From: Virgibacillus necropolis
GTDB lineage: Bacteria > Bacillota > Bacilli > Bacillales > Amphibacillaceae
NCBI RefSeq assembly: GCF_002224365.1
Contig: NZ_CP022437.1
Location: 1,364,001-1,428,000, forward strand
Length of the DNA: 64,000 bases
Direction of reading: 5' to 3'
Shown here: piece after piece, positions 55,120-62,698 of the stretch
How positions within the stretch are numbered: position 1 is the stretch's first letter
How the letters are laid out: each line of letters starts with the position of its first letter
Made by a program: the position numbers and the translations under genes
Notes under the pieces: model-generated
Databases searched by the model: none
What the model saw: only the letters and a program-made list of their open reading frames with translations
What the model was told of the DNA's origin: nothing

Positions 55120-55707
55120 ATGAGGTTATATACAAAAACGGGTGACAAAGGTCAGACGAGTGTTATTGGCGGCAGAGTAGATAAGGATGATATCCGTGTA
55201 GAGGCCTATGGTACAGTCGATGAGGCGAATAGTTTTGTAGGGAAAGCTCGTTCAGAATTAACGGATTCACGCTTTAATGAAGTTCAAGAGGAATTGGAAA
55301 AAATCCAACACGAGCTATTTGATTGTGGTGGTGATTTAGCAAATAAAAAATCAAACCGTCCATTTAAGCTTCAAGAAGAAAGTGTGGAATGGCTTGAGCA
55401 ACGTATGGATGAATACATTAAGCTAACACCAGAACTAGAGCGTTTTATTTTGCCAGGCGGATCACCTGCAGCATCAACGTTACACATAGCTAGAACGATT
55501 ACCCGTCGTTCGGAACGTCTCGTCGTTTCCTTACAAAAACAGGAAACCATCCATCCTGTCTGCCTCATGTATTTGAACAGATTATCTGATTACTTTTTTG
55601 CTTTAGCACGCTATGTAAATATGGTGCAGCAAACAAAAGATGTAGAGTATATCCGCAGTGCGAAAGTTTTCCGTTCCGCAAAGAAAAAATCGGAAGACAA
55701 AGCCTGA
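55120..55707 (+). CDS. pduO: PduO-type ATP:cob(I)alamin adenosyltransferase
   Basis: A 195-residue enzyme: MRLYTKTGDKGQTSVIGG (ATP loop), VEAYGTVDEANSFVGKA, LHIARTITRRSERLVV and VCLMYLNRLSDYFFALARYVN, all PduO signatures. It attaches the 5'-deoxyadenosyl ligand to reduced corrinoids. AGGAGG precedes the start. Confidence 0.95.
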   Translation: MRLYTKTGDKGQTSVIGGRVDKDDIRVEAYGTVDEANSFVGKARSELTDSRFNEVQEELEKIQHELFDCGGDLANKKSNRPFKLQEESVEWLEQRMDEYIKLTPELERFILPGGSPAASTLHIARTITRRSERLVVSLQKQETIHPVCLMYLNRLSDYFFALARYVNMVQQTKDVEYIRSAKVFRSAKKKSEDKA

Positions 55708-55711
55708 TCTA

Positions 55712-56419
55712 ATGGGACAGCCATTGTGTATTCATGCAGGAGATGGACGTGAACTCGTAATTGCTACTGATAATGCAGGGGGGATCGGCTTAAAGCCAAA
55801 TGATAATGTTCAGGTAGCCTATCAAACGGTTGCTGAGTCATTATTCCGTGTATCCCTAATGGATTGCTTATCAATAGGGGCGACTCCGTTTGCCGTAACA
55901 ATAAGTAACTTTGTTGGGGACGAAATATGGGAGGAACTTGAACAAACGGTTAGAAGCCTTGAAACCTCGCTTGGTTTTTCACTTGATATTACTGGTAGTA
56001 CGGAATCGAATATGGAAATGAGCCAATCAGCGATAAGCCTATCCATGCTTGGCTGGGTTCATTTTGCTGAAAAAAGAATAGAAATTCCTTCTGAAGAGCT
56101 GGGAGTGGCTATCATTGGTGAGCCACTTGTTGGCAATGACGTTATTGATTATCCTGAAAAAATAGCCCCACTTGAATTGTTTGTAACTATAACAAAACAA
56201 AGATGGATTTATGATAGTTTACCTGTTGGCTCTAAGGGCATTCAACATCGAATCAAGGAGTTAAAGGAAAAGTATAAATGGGAAGATAGGGATTTCGTCA
56301 TTCCTTTTGATGTAAATGCGTCTGGTGGTCCATCGACTAGTTTTATCATTACTTATGACCGGAAACATAAGGGAAATTTAATACGGATTGCGGATCGATA
56401 TACAACTTTTTTTGATTGA
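55712..56419 (+). CDS. cblS: AIR-synthase-fold protein, probable alpha-ribazole kinase CblS
   Basis: A 235-residue PurM/ThiL-type protein: ELVIATDNAGGIGLKPNDNVQV, MDCLSIGATPFAVTISNFVG, DITGSTESNMEMSQSAISL, VAIIGEPLVGNDVI. In Listeria and Geobacillus, CblS phosphorylates alpha-ribazole to feed CobS when CobT is absent (knowledge, from memory). The operon's end position and the lack of cobT here support that role. ATG 55712, 4 nt after pduO, gives a normal N-terminus; the frame from 55658 overlaps pduO by 50 nt. The ribosome site is weak, so coupling is likely. Confidence 0.78.
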   Translation: MGQPLCIHAGDGRELVIATDNAGGIGLKPNDNVQVAYQTVAESLFRVSLMDCLSIGATPFAVTISNFVGDEIWEELEQTVRSLETSLGFSLDITGSTESNMEMSQSAISLSMLGWVHFAEKRIEIPSEELGVAIIGEPLVGNDVIDYPEKIAPLELFVTITKQRWIYDSLPVGSKGIQHRIKELKEKYKWEDRDFVIPFDVNASGGPSTSFIITYDRKHKGNLIRIADRYTTFFD

Positions 56420-56541
56420 TTAAAATGTAGAAGATTATTTTTGAAGTTTATTCTTTATTCATTTCAATAAAAACATTTGTATCAGAGCCAGATTTAAGCT
56501 AGATTATAATATAGAAGTAATAAATTTATGGAGGTACATAT

Positions 56542-57321
56542 ATGAACGGTTTAATGAACGGAAAGAATATTGTTGTGATGGGTGTGGCGAATAATAGAAG
56601 TATCGCATGGGGAATTGCCAAGTCCTTACATAATGCAGGAGCGAACTTGATTTTCACAAATCGCCAAGAGCGTTCAAAAAAGAAGTTAGAAAAGCTACTA
56701 AATGAAAATGACATAAACGATTCCTTATTGGTATCATGTGATGTATCAGACGATGCGAGTATTGCTGCAGCATTCGAGGAGATTGGCGAGAAGGTTGGGG
56801 TAATTCACGGTGTTGTGCATTCTGTTGCGTTTGCAGATCGTGATGATTTAAATGGTGACTTTGTTGATACGTCACGTGACGGTTATTTACTGGCACAGGA
56901 CATCAGCTCTTATTCGTTAGTAGCGGTTACCAGAGAGGCACGCAAGTTCATGACAGAGGGTGGAGGAATTGTTACTCAATCTTATCTAGGTGCGGAAAAA
57001 GTTGTGAAGAACTACAATGTGATGGGAGTAGCTAAAGCTGCTTTGGAAGCAAGTGTCCGTTATCTGGCTGAGGATGTTGGACCAGCTGGAATTCGTGTGA
57101 ATGCGGTATCTGCAGGACCTGTAAGGACATTATCTGCAAAAGGTGTTTCTGGATTTAGTGATAAGTTATCTATAATCGAAGAGAAGGCACCATTACGTCG
57201 TCACATTGATCAGGATCAGGTTGGCGATGCGACATTATTTTTACTGAGCGAAATGGCTCGTGGAGTAACAGGAGAAGTTTTACACGTCGATTCAGGCTTC
57301 CACATTATTGCAGGATCCTAA
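56542..57321 (+). CDS. fabI: Enoyl-[acyl-carrier-protein] reductase FabI
   Basis: A 259-residue short-chain dehydrogenase-like enzyme: VVMGVANNRSIAWGIAKSL (NAD loop of FabI), HSVAFADR, QSYLGAEKVVKNYNVMGVAKAALE with the Y-x6-K pair (YNVMGVAK), and AGPVRTLSAKG. It performs the last reduction of fatty-acid elongation. GGAGG lies 7 nt before ATG. A TATAAT at 56505 is the probable -10; the -35 is unclear, and I saw no clear FapR site. Confidence 0.96.
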   Translation: MNGLMNGKNIVVMGVANNRSIAWGIAKSLHNAGANLIFTNRQERSKKKLEKLLNENDINDSLLVSCDVSDDASIAAAFEEIGEKVGVIHGVVHSVAFADRDDLNGDFVDTSRDGYLLAQDISSYSLVAVTREARKFMTEGGGIVTQSYLGAEKVVKNYNVMGVAKAALEASVRYLAEDVGPAGIRVNAVSAGPVRTLSAKGVSGFSDKLSIIEEKAPLRRHIDQDQVGDATLFLLSEMARGVTGEVLHVDSGFHIIAGS

Positions 57322-57334
57322 TAAAATGGAGAAG

Positions 57335-57369
57335 AAACAGTATGCAAAATTAATGCATACTGTTTTTTC
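57335..57369 (+). terminator. Terminator after fabI
   Basis: AACAGTATGCA and TGCATACTGTT form an 11-bp perfect stem with a 7-nt loop, followed by T residues. Confidence 0.9.
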
Positions 57370-57530
57370 TGTGTAAAAAGGCCTAGCAAGATTTTGTAGT
57401 TGAATTTAATTACAAACATTTGTTCGTATTTTTATGGTTAATATGACGTTTTTTGTGCTATAATAACAATTAGATAAGGTTCTTTTAGGTGGTCGGCTAG
57501 CCCTATTCGTTGAAAAAGGGGGTGAAGCCT

Positions 57531-57626
57531 TTGAGCATTTTCGAAGTGTTTATGATTATGTTTGCTTTTGGTACGTTTTTAACTGGGGTATTAACACTCG
57601 TTGAAAAAATGATCAATAAAAAATAG
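57531..57626 (+). CDS. Holin-like small membrane toxin of a type I toxin-antitoxin system
   Basis: A 31-residue peptide beginning at TTG: MSIFEVFMIMFAFGTFLTGV, then LTLVEKMINKK: one membrane helix and a charged tail, the pattern of Firmicute holin-like toxins (TxpA/BsrG-like). AGGGGGTGA lies just upstream within a leader that can fold (CCCTATTCGTTGAAAAAGGG), which may hide the ribosome site. A terminator and a likely antisense RNA follow. Confidence 0.75.
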   Translation: MSIFEVFMIMFAFGTFLTGVLTLVEKMINKK

Positions 57627-57662
57627 ACCTCCCTATTAACCCTCATATAAGTTGATTGGGAG
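57624..57662 (+). terminator. Terminator of the toxin mRNA
   Basis: AGACCTCCC pairs with GGGAGAGGTCT across a 20-nt loop; the arm also lies within the predicted antisense RNA. Confidence 0.55.
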
Positions 57663-57760
57663 AGGTCTATTCAGATTGGATAGCTGATCCCCTGGGGGAA
57701 CGCTTATCAATAGGCCACAGTTCCAGCTGTGGTCTAACTATTATATGCACATTTCTACCT
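57630..57760 (-). ncRNA. Putative antisense antitoxin RNA
   Basis: On the minus strand TGGTATACT (extended -10, about 57766-57774) could start an RNA that runs through the AGGCCACAG...CTGTGGTCT hairpin (57713-57735) into the toxin 3' region. The convergent 3' overlap matches known TxpA/RatA-type loci. Transcription is inferred, not seen. Confidence 0.45.
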
Positions 57761-57990
57761 ATAGTATACCACAAACTCCTCAAATGAAAAACTAAATTTA
57801 TTGATCCATATCAGTCAATTATCAGCAAATTGTCACAAAATGTTCACACATATGAAACTAAACGAAAATTGTGAGAAAAACACGATAAAATTTACAAATT
57901 TCGACATCTTAAGATTTGTTTCGACAAAATATCTCTATAAATTAAAGGATAATTCATTGATTCGACAAGCTTGAGACCCCTGTATCAACC

Positions 57991-58019
57991 TTGACAGCGT
58001 ATGCGATAATAGGTATATA
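57991..58019 (+). promoter_or_regulatory. Sigma-A promoter of the sigma-factor-like gene
   Basis: TTGACA (57991-57996), 17 nt, TATATA (58014-58019). The coding frame starts about 40 nt past the expected start point. Confidence 0.7.
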
Positions 58020-58066
58020 GTCTTGCTTTTATAAGTTATTGCTGGCATTTAAGAAGGCAGGGGAAA

Positions 58067-58567
58067 GTGATAGAGAACGTGAACGAAAAAATGTCGTTTT
58101 ATGAGGTTGCTATAAATTTTGAAGAAATGATTTACTTTTACATTCGCGAGTTACAGATTAAGCAACCATATGACGACTATTTCCAAGAAGGATTGTTTGC
58201 TTTATGGGTGGCACATCAAACGTTTGATGCAGAGAAGGGAGACTTTTCAACTTACGCTAACCGTAAGATTAAAAACAGGATTTTGAATGTGAAAAAACGT
58301 GAGTCTTCACGTGCTTATAAGGATCTACTCGTTAGAGAGTCTTTATTGAAGCAAGGGGTGAATATTCCTATTCTGCCGGTTGAGGATCCATATTTATGGA
58401 AAGCGGTTCAATCCAAAATGACAGTTAATCAATGGAAGTGGATCTATCATTACATAATTTTAGATTAGCCGGTTTAGCAATTGACGAGATAGAAAAAACT
58501 TCAGTCGAAGCTGTGAAAACGAGGCAGACAATCCATTAGAAAATTGCTAAAAATAATATTGGACTAA
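58067..58567 (+). pseudogene. Sigma-70-like RNA polymerase sigma factor, frameshifted in region 4
   Basis: The open part (58067-58468, 133 residues) has region 2: FEEMIYFYIRELQ, DDYFQEGLFALWVAHQTFDAEKGDFSTYANRKIKNRILN. The frame stops just where region 4 should start, but another frame continues with LAIDEIEKTSVEAVKT, and a third with RGRQSIRKLLKIILD up to TAA 58565, which together make a helix-turn-helix. Two frame changes are needed, so it looks broken. ATG or GTG before 58067 is not evident; GTG 58067 follows AGGGGAAAG. Confidence 0.7.
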
Positions 58568-58919
58568 ATCACATAGACATTTATTAATGATGCCAGCTAT
58601 TAACGACAAGAATTCAAGACTTTATAAAAAACGACACCTCATGTTATAGCATAAATCGCTTATTTCCTGGGAAATACAACAAATTCCTCAGGGAACAAGA
58701 GGGACAACTTACCTAACAAGATTTGGTCCTTTCATTACCTCGGTTTAATCATACAAGGTGTTTCCACATTGAAAGAAGAATCATATTTAGTTTTAAAGCC
58801 TTCACTTTCCCCCTATTAGTCGCACCGTTATACTTACGGATAGCGGCTCTTTTTTTATTTCTACTATATATCTTATATAAGAATATAACTATTATAAAGT
58901 GGAAAATTCAGATATCAAT
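58568..58919. other. Gene-free stretch with a terminator hairpin
   Basis: AGTCGC/GCGGCT plus CCGT/ACGG (58818-58848) and a long T-run to 58857 make a good plus-strand terminator that would close transcripts of the sigma-like locus. An open frame at 58723-58962 spans the terminator and the next promoter and has no ribosome site, so I do not count it. Confidence 0.55.
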
Positions 58920-58948
58920 TTGTCATAAATTTGTGTATTTGCTATACT
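58920..58948 (+). promoter_or_regulatory. Promoter of the putP operon
   Basis: TTGTCA (58920-58925), 17 nt, TATACT (58943-58948), about 40 nt before the first start codon. Confidence 0.75.
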
Positions 58949-58989
58949 ATTTAGTACAATAGTAATATTTTGAAAAGGGGGTGGTTAGT

Positions 58990-59094
58990 ATGGACTCATT
59001 ACCATTTGTTTCATGGTTCTGGCTGTATGTTCCGATAACAGCTTTAATGATTATTGGAGTCATTACTTTTTTAATTGAAGGGGGACGTGATTAG
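58990..59094 (+). CDS. Symporter small accessory protein (34 residues)
   Basis: MDSLPFVSWFWLYVPITALM, then IIGVITFLIEGGRD: one membrane helix. AAGGGGGTGG lies before ATG 58990, and the stop is 3 nt before the symporter start, so the two are co-translated. Small single-helix proteins at this place before Na+/solute symporters are known as a family; they likely assist the carrier. It is too short to be called by most gene finders. Confidence 0.75.
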   Translation: MDSLPFVSWFWLYVPITALMIIGVITFLIEGGRD

Positions 59095-59097
59095 CTA

Positions 59098-60609
59098 ATG
59101 GAAGCGATTATTACTTTTTCGGTATATTGTATTGGTATGCTTGTAATCGGATTGTGGACATACAGCAAAACAAGTACACTTTCGGATTACATACTAGGTG
59201 GTAGAAGTTTAAACCCATGGGTGGCGGCGCTTTCCGCTCAGGCGAGTGACTTTAGTGGTTGGCTATTGCTCGGACTTCCGGGCGCGGTTTATGCATCAGG
59301 TATTGGTGGCATGTGGATTGGTGTTGGATTAGCTATTGGTGCTTATCTGAACTGGCAGTTTATTGCAAAGCGCTTACGCCGGTATACGGAGGTTTCAAAC
59401 GACTCTGTAACTTTACCGGAGTTTTTTGAAAATCGTTTTCGAGATAAGAGTCATTCATTACGTGTAGTATCTGCACTATTTATTCTTATTTTTTACATGA
59501 TTTATGTTGCTTCAGGTCTTGTAGCGACTGGTAAATTATTTGTTGCTATATTTGATGGAATAACATTTACACAAGGCTTATGGATCGGTGCTTTAGTTGT
59601 TATCGCTTACACATTTTTAGGTGGTTTTCTTGCGGCAAGTTATACAGACTTTATTCAAGGTTCAATTATGTTTTTAGCGTTAGTAATTGCACCAGTATAT
59701 GTGATTTGGGGACACTTGGGTGGTCTATCAGGATTATGGACAAAGCTTTCGTCAATAAACCCTGACTTATTATATGTAACAAGTACGGTTACTTCTAACT
59801 TTGCTGAAGGCACCTATTGGCAAAGTGCGGGAACTGCAGGATTTATAACGATTATATCATTATTGGCATGGGGCCTAGGCTATCCAGGTCAACCACATAT
59901 TATTGCTAGGTTTATGGGTATTCGCAGTGCGAAGGATGTTCCTAAGGCTCGCATGATTGCCATGGTTTGGATAGGGATATCTTTACTTGGTGCTATTTTT
60001 GTTGCACTCGCAGGAATTGCATATTTTGAAGTTCCATTAGATGATCCTGAACAAGTGTTTATTCAAATAATCCAGGCATTATTCAATCCTTGGGTTGCTG
60101 GGTTCTTATTAGCAGCAGTATTAGCGGCAATCATGAGCACAATGGATTCGCAATTGGTTGTAGCATGTAGTGCATTAGCAGAAGATTTCTATAAGCCATT
60201 CTTCCGTAAAAAAGCTTCACAAAAAGAATTGATGTGGGTTGGACGCATTGCCACTGTGGCCATCGCTGGAGTTGCACTTGCCTTAGCATCGACTGGCAGT
60301 CAAAGTGTACTTGGTATTGTTTCGTATGCTTGGGCTGGTTTTGGCTCTGTATTTGGTCCGCCGGTTATTTTTGCTTTATGGTGGAGATGCACAACAGGCC
60401 CAGCTGTTTTGCTGGGTATGCTAGTCGGAGGAATCACGGTAATATTATGGGAGGTTTTCCCAACTATTTCCACAGCACTTGGCGTGGACGGATTGTATTC
60501 CCTTGTACCAGGTTTCGTCCTTTCTTGTTTGGTTATCTGGATTGTCAGCCTACTGGGTAAGGCACATCCCGAGGTTGAAGCAGAATATAACCAAGCAATT
60601 GTTGATTAA
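59098..60609 (+). CDS. putP: Sodium/proline-type symporter PutP (SSS family)
   Basis: A 503-residue symporter with about 13 helices: YILGGRSLNPWVAALSAQASDFSGWLLLGLPG (landmark near residues 30-62), TFLGGFLAASYTDFIQGSIM, and AAVLAAIMSTMDSQLVVACSALAEDFY, all typical of PutP. It takes up proline with Na+, serving as nutrient uptake or osmoprotection. GAAGGGGGACG precedes the start. Confidence 0.9.
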   Translation: MEAIITFSVYCIGMLVIGLWTYSKTSTLSDYILGGRSLNPWVAALSAQASDFSGWLLLGLPGAVYASGIGGMWIGVGLAIGAYLNWQFIAKRLRRYTEVSNDSVTLPEFFENRFRDKSHSLRVVSALFILIFYMIYVASGLVATGKLFVAIFDGITFTQGLWIGALVVIAYTFLGGFLAASYTDFIQGSIMFLALVIAPVYVIWGHLGGLSGLWTKLSSINPDLLYVTSTVTSNFAEGTYWQSAGTAGFITIISLLAWGLGYPGQPHIIARFMGIRSAKDVPKARMIAMVWIGISLLGAIFVALAGIAYFEVPLDDPEQVFIQIIQALFNPWVAGFLLAAVLAAIMSTMDSQLVVACSALAEDFYKPFFRKKASQKELMWVGRIATVAIAGVALALASTGSQSVLGIVSYAWAGFGSVFGPPVIFALWWRCTTGPAVLLGMLVGGITVILWEVFPTISTALGVDGLYSLVPGFVLSCLVIWIVSLLGKAHPEVEAEYNQAIVD

Positions 60610-60625
60610 TACGATTCCACAAAAT

Positions 60626-60661
60626 CCATTAGTCAGTGTTACTGGCTGATGGGTGTTTTAT
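60626..60661 (+). terminator. Terminator after putP
   Basis: CCATTAGTCAGT and ACTGGCTGATGG pair over 12 positions with a 3-nt loop, followed by a T-rich tail. Confidence 0.8.
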
Positions 60662-60747
60662 TTTACAAATACCATAAAAATTGTAACGAATTGTGTTTTT
60701 TGCGACAATAGGGGGAGAGTATAAATAATAAATATGGGAGTGAGCGT

Positions 60748-61698
60748 ATGAGCCAGGAAATGATTTATGGTAATACACCTTGTTATTTAGGTGGAAAAAA
60801 AGTCTCCTTAGAAGATGGTAGTGCAAATGATCGTGACGTATTGATTTATGGAGTGCCGTGGGAAGGTTCTGTGACATGGGGGAATTATACTGGCTGTGAA
60901 CTAGGTCCTAAAGTGATCCGTTTAAATTCAGCGCGCTATTCTGGATATTTACCAGAACTAAACCATATAGACGTTAAGGAGTATTATACATTTGGTGATT
61001 TAGGAGATGTAGATGTTGTTCCAGCTGACACGCGAGAAACAATGCGCCGGATTGAAAACTTTTCGAGTAAGGTTTGGAAAACAGATAAGTTTCCAGTTGC
61101 ATTTGGTGGCGATCATGGAATTACATACCCAATTGTAAAAGCGCTAAGTGAGGAAATTGACGGGAAGGTCGGAATTATCCATTTGGACGCGCATTATGAC
61201 AATCATCCGGATTACGAAGGTGATTTATATGCTAGAAGTACCCCGTTCCATCGAATTTATGAAAGTGAAAGTGTACGGAATGAAAGTATTGTACATATGG
61301 GAATTCATGGCCCACGTAATCAGCCAGAAACGGGAAGATATGCGGATGAGGTAGGTGCAACAACAATTTCGGCCCGTCAAATTAGACAGTCAAAGAATTT
61401 AGTTGAATTAGCACGTGATGCGTACAAGATTGCGAGTGAAGGAACTGAAGCTGTTTATTTGAGCGTTTGTAGTGATGTACTGGACTTCGCATTTAATCCA
61501 GGTGGCCCGGTAGATGGGAATGGCTTAACCTCGTATGAATTGGTCGAGCTGGTACATGAATTTGCTAAGCTAGGTATTCGCGGAATGGATTATGTGGAAG
61601 TATATCCACAACAGGACACAAATGATAATTCATCGCACTTTGTCTCAACAGTAGTTTTATACGCATTAGCAGGTAGGATTTTGAACGAACAGAAGTAA
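60748..61698 (+). CDS. Agmatinase/arginase-family ureohydrolase with an altered metal site
   Basis: A 316-residue ureohydrolase-fold protein. Metal motifs AFGGDHGITYP (D122, H123) and IHLDAHYDNHPDYEG (D147, H149, D151) are intact. The last motif, normally SxDxDxxDP, reads YLSVCSDVLDFAFNPGG: C241 stands at the first Asp and D243 is kept. Family members act on agmatine, arginine, guanidinobutyrate, formimidoylglutamate or guanidine; the Cys variant may mark a subfamily with a different metal or substrate. GGGAGTGAG precedes the start. It is monocistronic between two terminators. Confidence 0.85.
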   Translation: MSQEMIYGNTPCYLGGKKVSLEDGSANDRDVLIYGVPWEGSVTWGNYTGCELGPKVIRLNSARYSGYLPELNHIDVKEYYTFGDLGDVDVVPADTRETMRRIENFSSKVWKTDKFPVAFGGDHGITYPIVKALSEEIDGKVGIIHLDAHYDNHPDYEGDLYARSTPFHRIYESESVRNESIVHMGIHGPRNQPETGRYADEVGATTISARQIRQSKNLVELARDAYKIASEGTEAVYLSVCSDVLDFAFNPGGPVDGNGLTSYELVELVHEFAKLGIRGMDYVEVYPQQDTNDNSSHFVSTVVLYALAGRILNEQK

Positions 61699-61708
61699 AA
61701 GTTCTGGT

Positions 61709-61748
61709 GGGACAACCTCTCGTTATGTAGAGGATGTCCTATTTTTTG
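61709..61748 (+). terminator. Terminator after the ureohydrolase gene
   Basis: GGACAACCTCT and AGAGGATGTCC pair around an 8-nt loop, followed by ATTTTTT. Confidence 0.82.
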
Positions 61749-61781
61749 CGCAGATAGTAGTGGTTAAGAATCGACGCTCAA

Positions 61782-62471
61782 TCACCCTAGTGAAAATTCA
61801 ACAGCTTTTCTAGCATGGATATCCATCGTATTATATAGAGGTAATGAACAGTCTTCTTGTTTGATGATTAGTGGAATTTCCGTACATCCGAGAACAATTG
61901 CTTTTGCCCCAGCTAACCGAAGATTCTCTATCATCGACTGGATTTTCTGTTTAGATTCGGCCAAAAATTCACCCTGGCATAGCTCCTCGAAAATAATTCG
62001 ATTTAATTCAGCCCTGGCAGTTTGGTCAGGTGTTACAACCTGGATTCCGCGTTGATCTAAACTATCATGATAAAAATCTTCTTCCATCGTATAGCGTGTA
62101 CCAAGTAATCCTATTTTTGAAATGTTGTCCTCACTTATAGCCTCACTTGTTGCTTCGCCAATGTGAATAAGAGGAACTTTGATCGCTTCTTGAACATGAC
62201 TAGCTATTTTATGCATGGTATTTGTACAAATCAATACACAATCAGCACCTACAGATTCAAGTTTCTTAGCAATGTTGACTAGTATGGTTGCTGCCTTATC
62301 CCATTCATTATTCCGTTGCAGGTATTCAATCTCAGCAAAATTAACGCTATACATGATGCATTCTGCTGAGGTGAGTCCTCCAGCCTGATTGTTTATTCTT
62401 TTATTAATAATTCGGTAGTATTCTAATGAAGACTCCCAGCTCATTCCACCTATTAGACCGATTGTTTTCAA
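61782..62471 (-). CDS. Aspartate/glutamate racemase family protein
   Basis: A 229-residue protein: KTIGLIGGMSWESSLEYYRIIN at the start, VLICTNTMHKIA with the first catalytic Cys and AIVLGCTEIPLII with the second. The double-Cys racemase fold is complete; the substrate is probably Asp, Glu or another acidic amino acid (YgeA-like). TTG 62471 is preferred because GGGGAGG lies about 9 nt upstream; the longest frame starts 29 codons earlier without a site. Confidence 0.87.
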   Translation of the reverse strand: MKTIGLIGGMSWESSLEYYRIINKRINNQAGGLTSAECIMYSVNFAEIEYLQRNNEWDKAATILVNIAKKLESVGADCVLICTNTMHKIASHVQEAIKVPLIHIGEATSEAISEDNISKIGLLGTRYTMEEDFYHDSLDQRGIQVVTPDQTARAELNRIIFEELCQGEFLAESKQKIQSMIENLRLAGAKAIVLGCTEIPLIIKQEDCSLPLYNTMDIHARKAVEFSLG

Positions 62472-62698
62472 AATGAATGCCTCCCCTAAGCTATTATTCC
62501 ATTTTAGACCTCCAAACGAAAAACGTCTAATAAAAATACATACGCAGATTAAATCCACGCATGATTTGCTGGTTATATTGCATTTTCATTTGTTAACTTG
62601 ATCTTGCAACTGTAATAATCCGGTTTTGTAACGACTAAATCTAGAGATATGCTATAGTAGAGTTCAGATAGTAGATATTAAAGGATGTTGAATTTCTG

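Noticed and set aside
55658-55711. Upstream start of the cblS-like gene
   Set aside because: It would overlap pduO by 50 nt, and the family N-terminus matches ATG 55712.
58723-58962. 79-residue frame upstream of putP
   Set aside because: It spans a terminator hairpin and the putP promoter and has no ribosome site.
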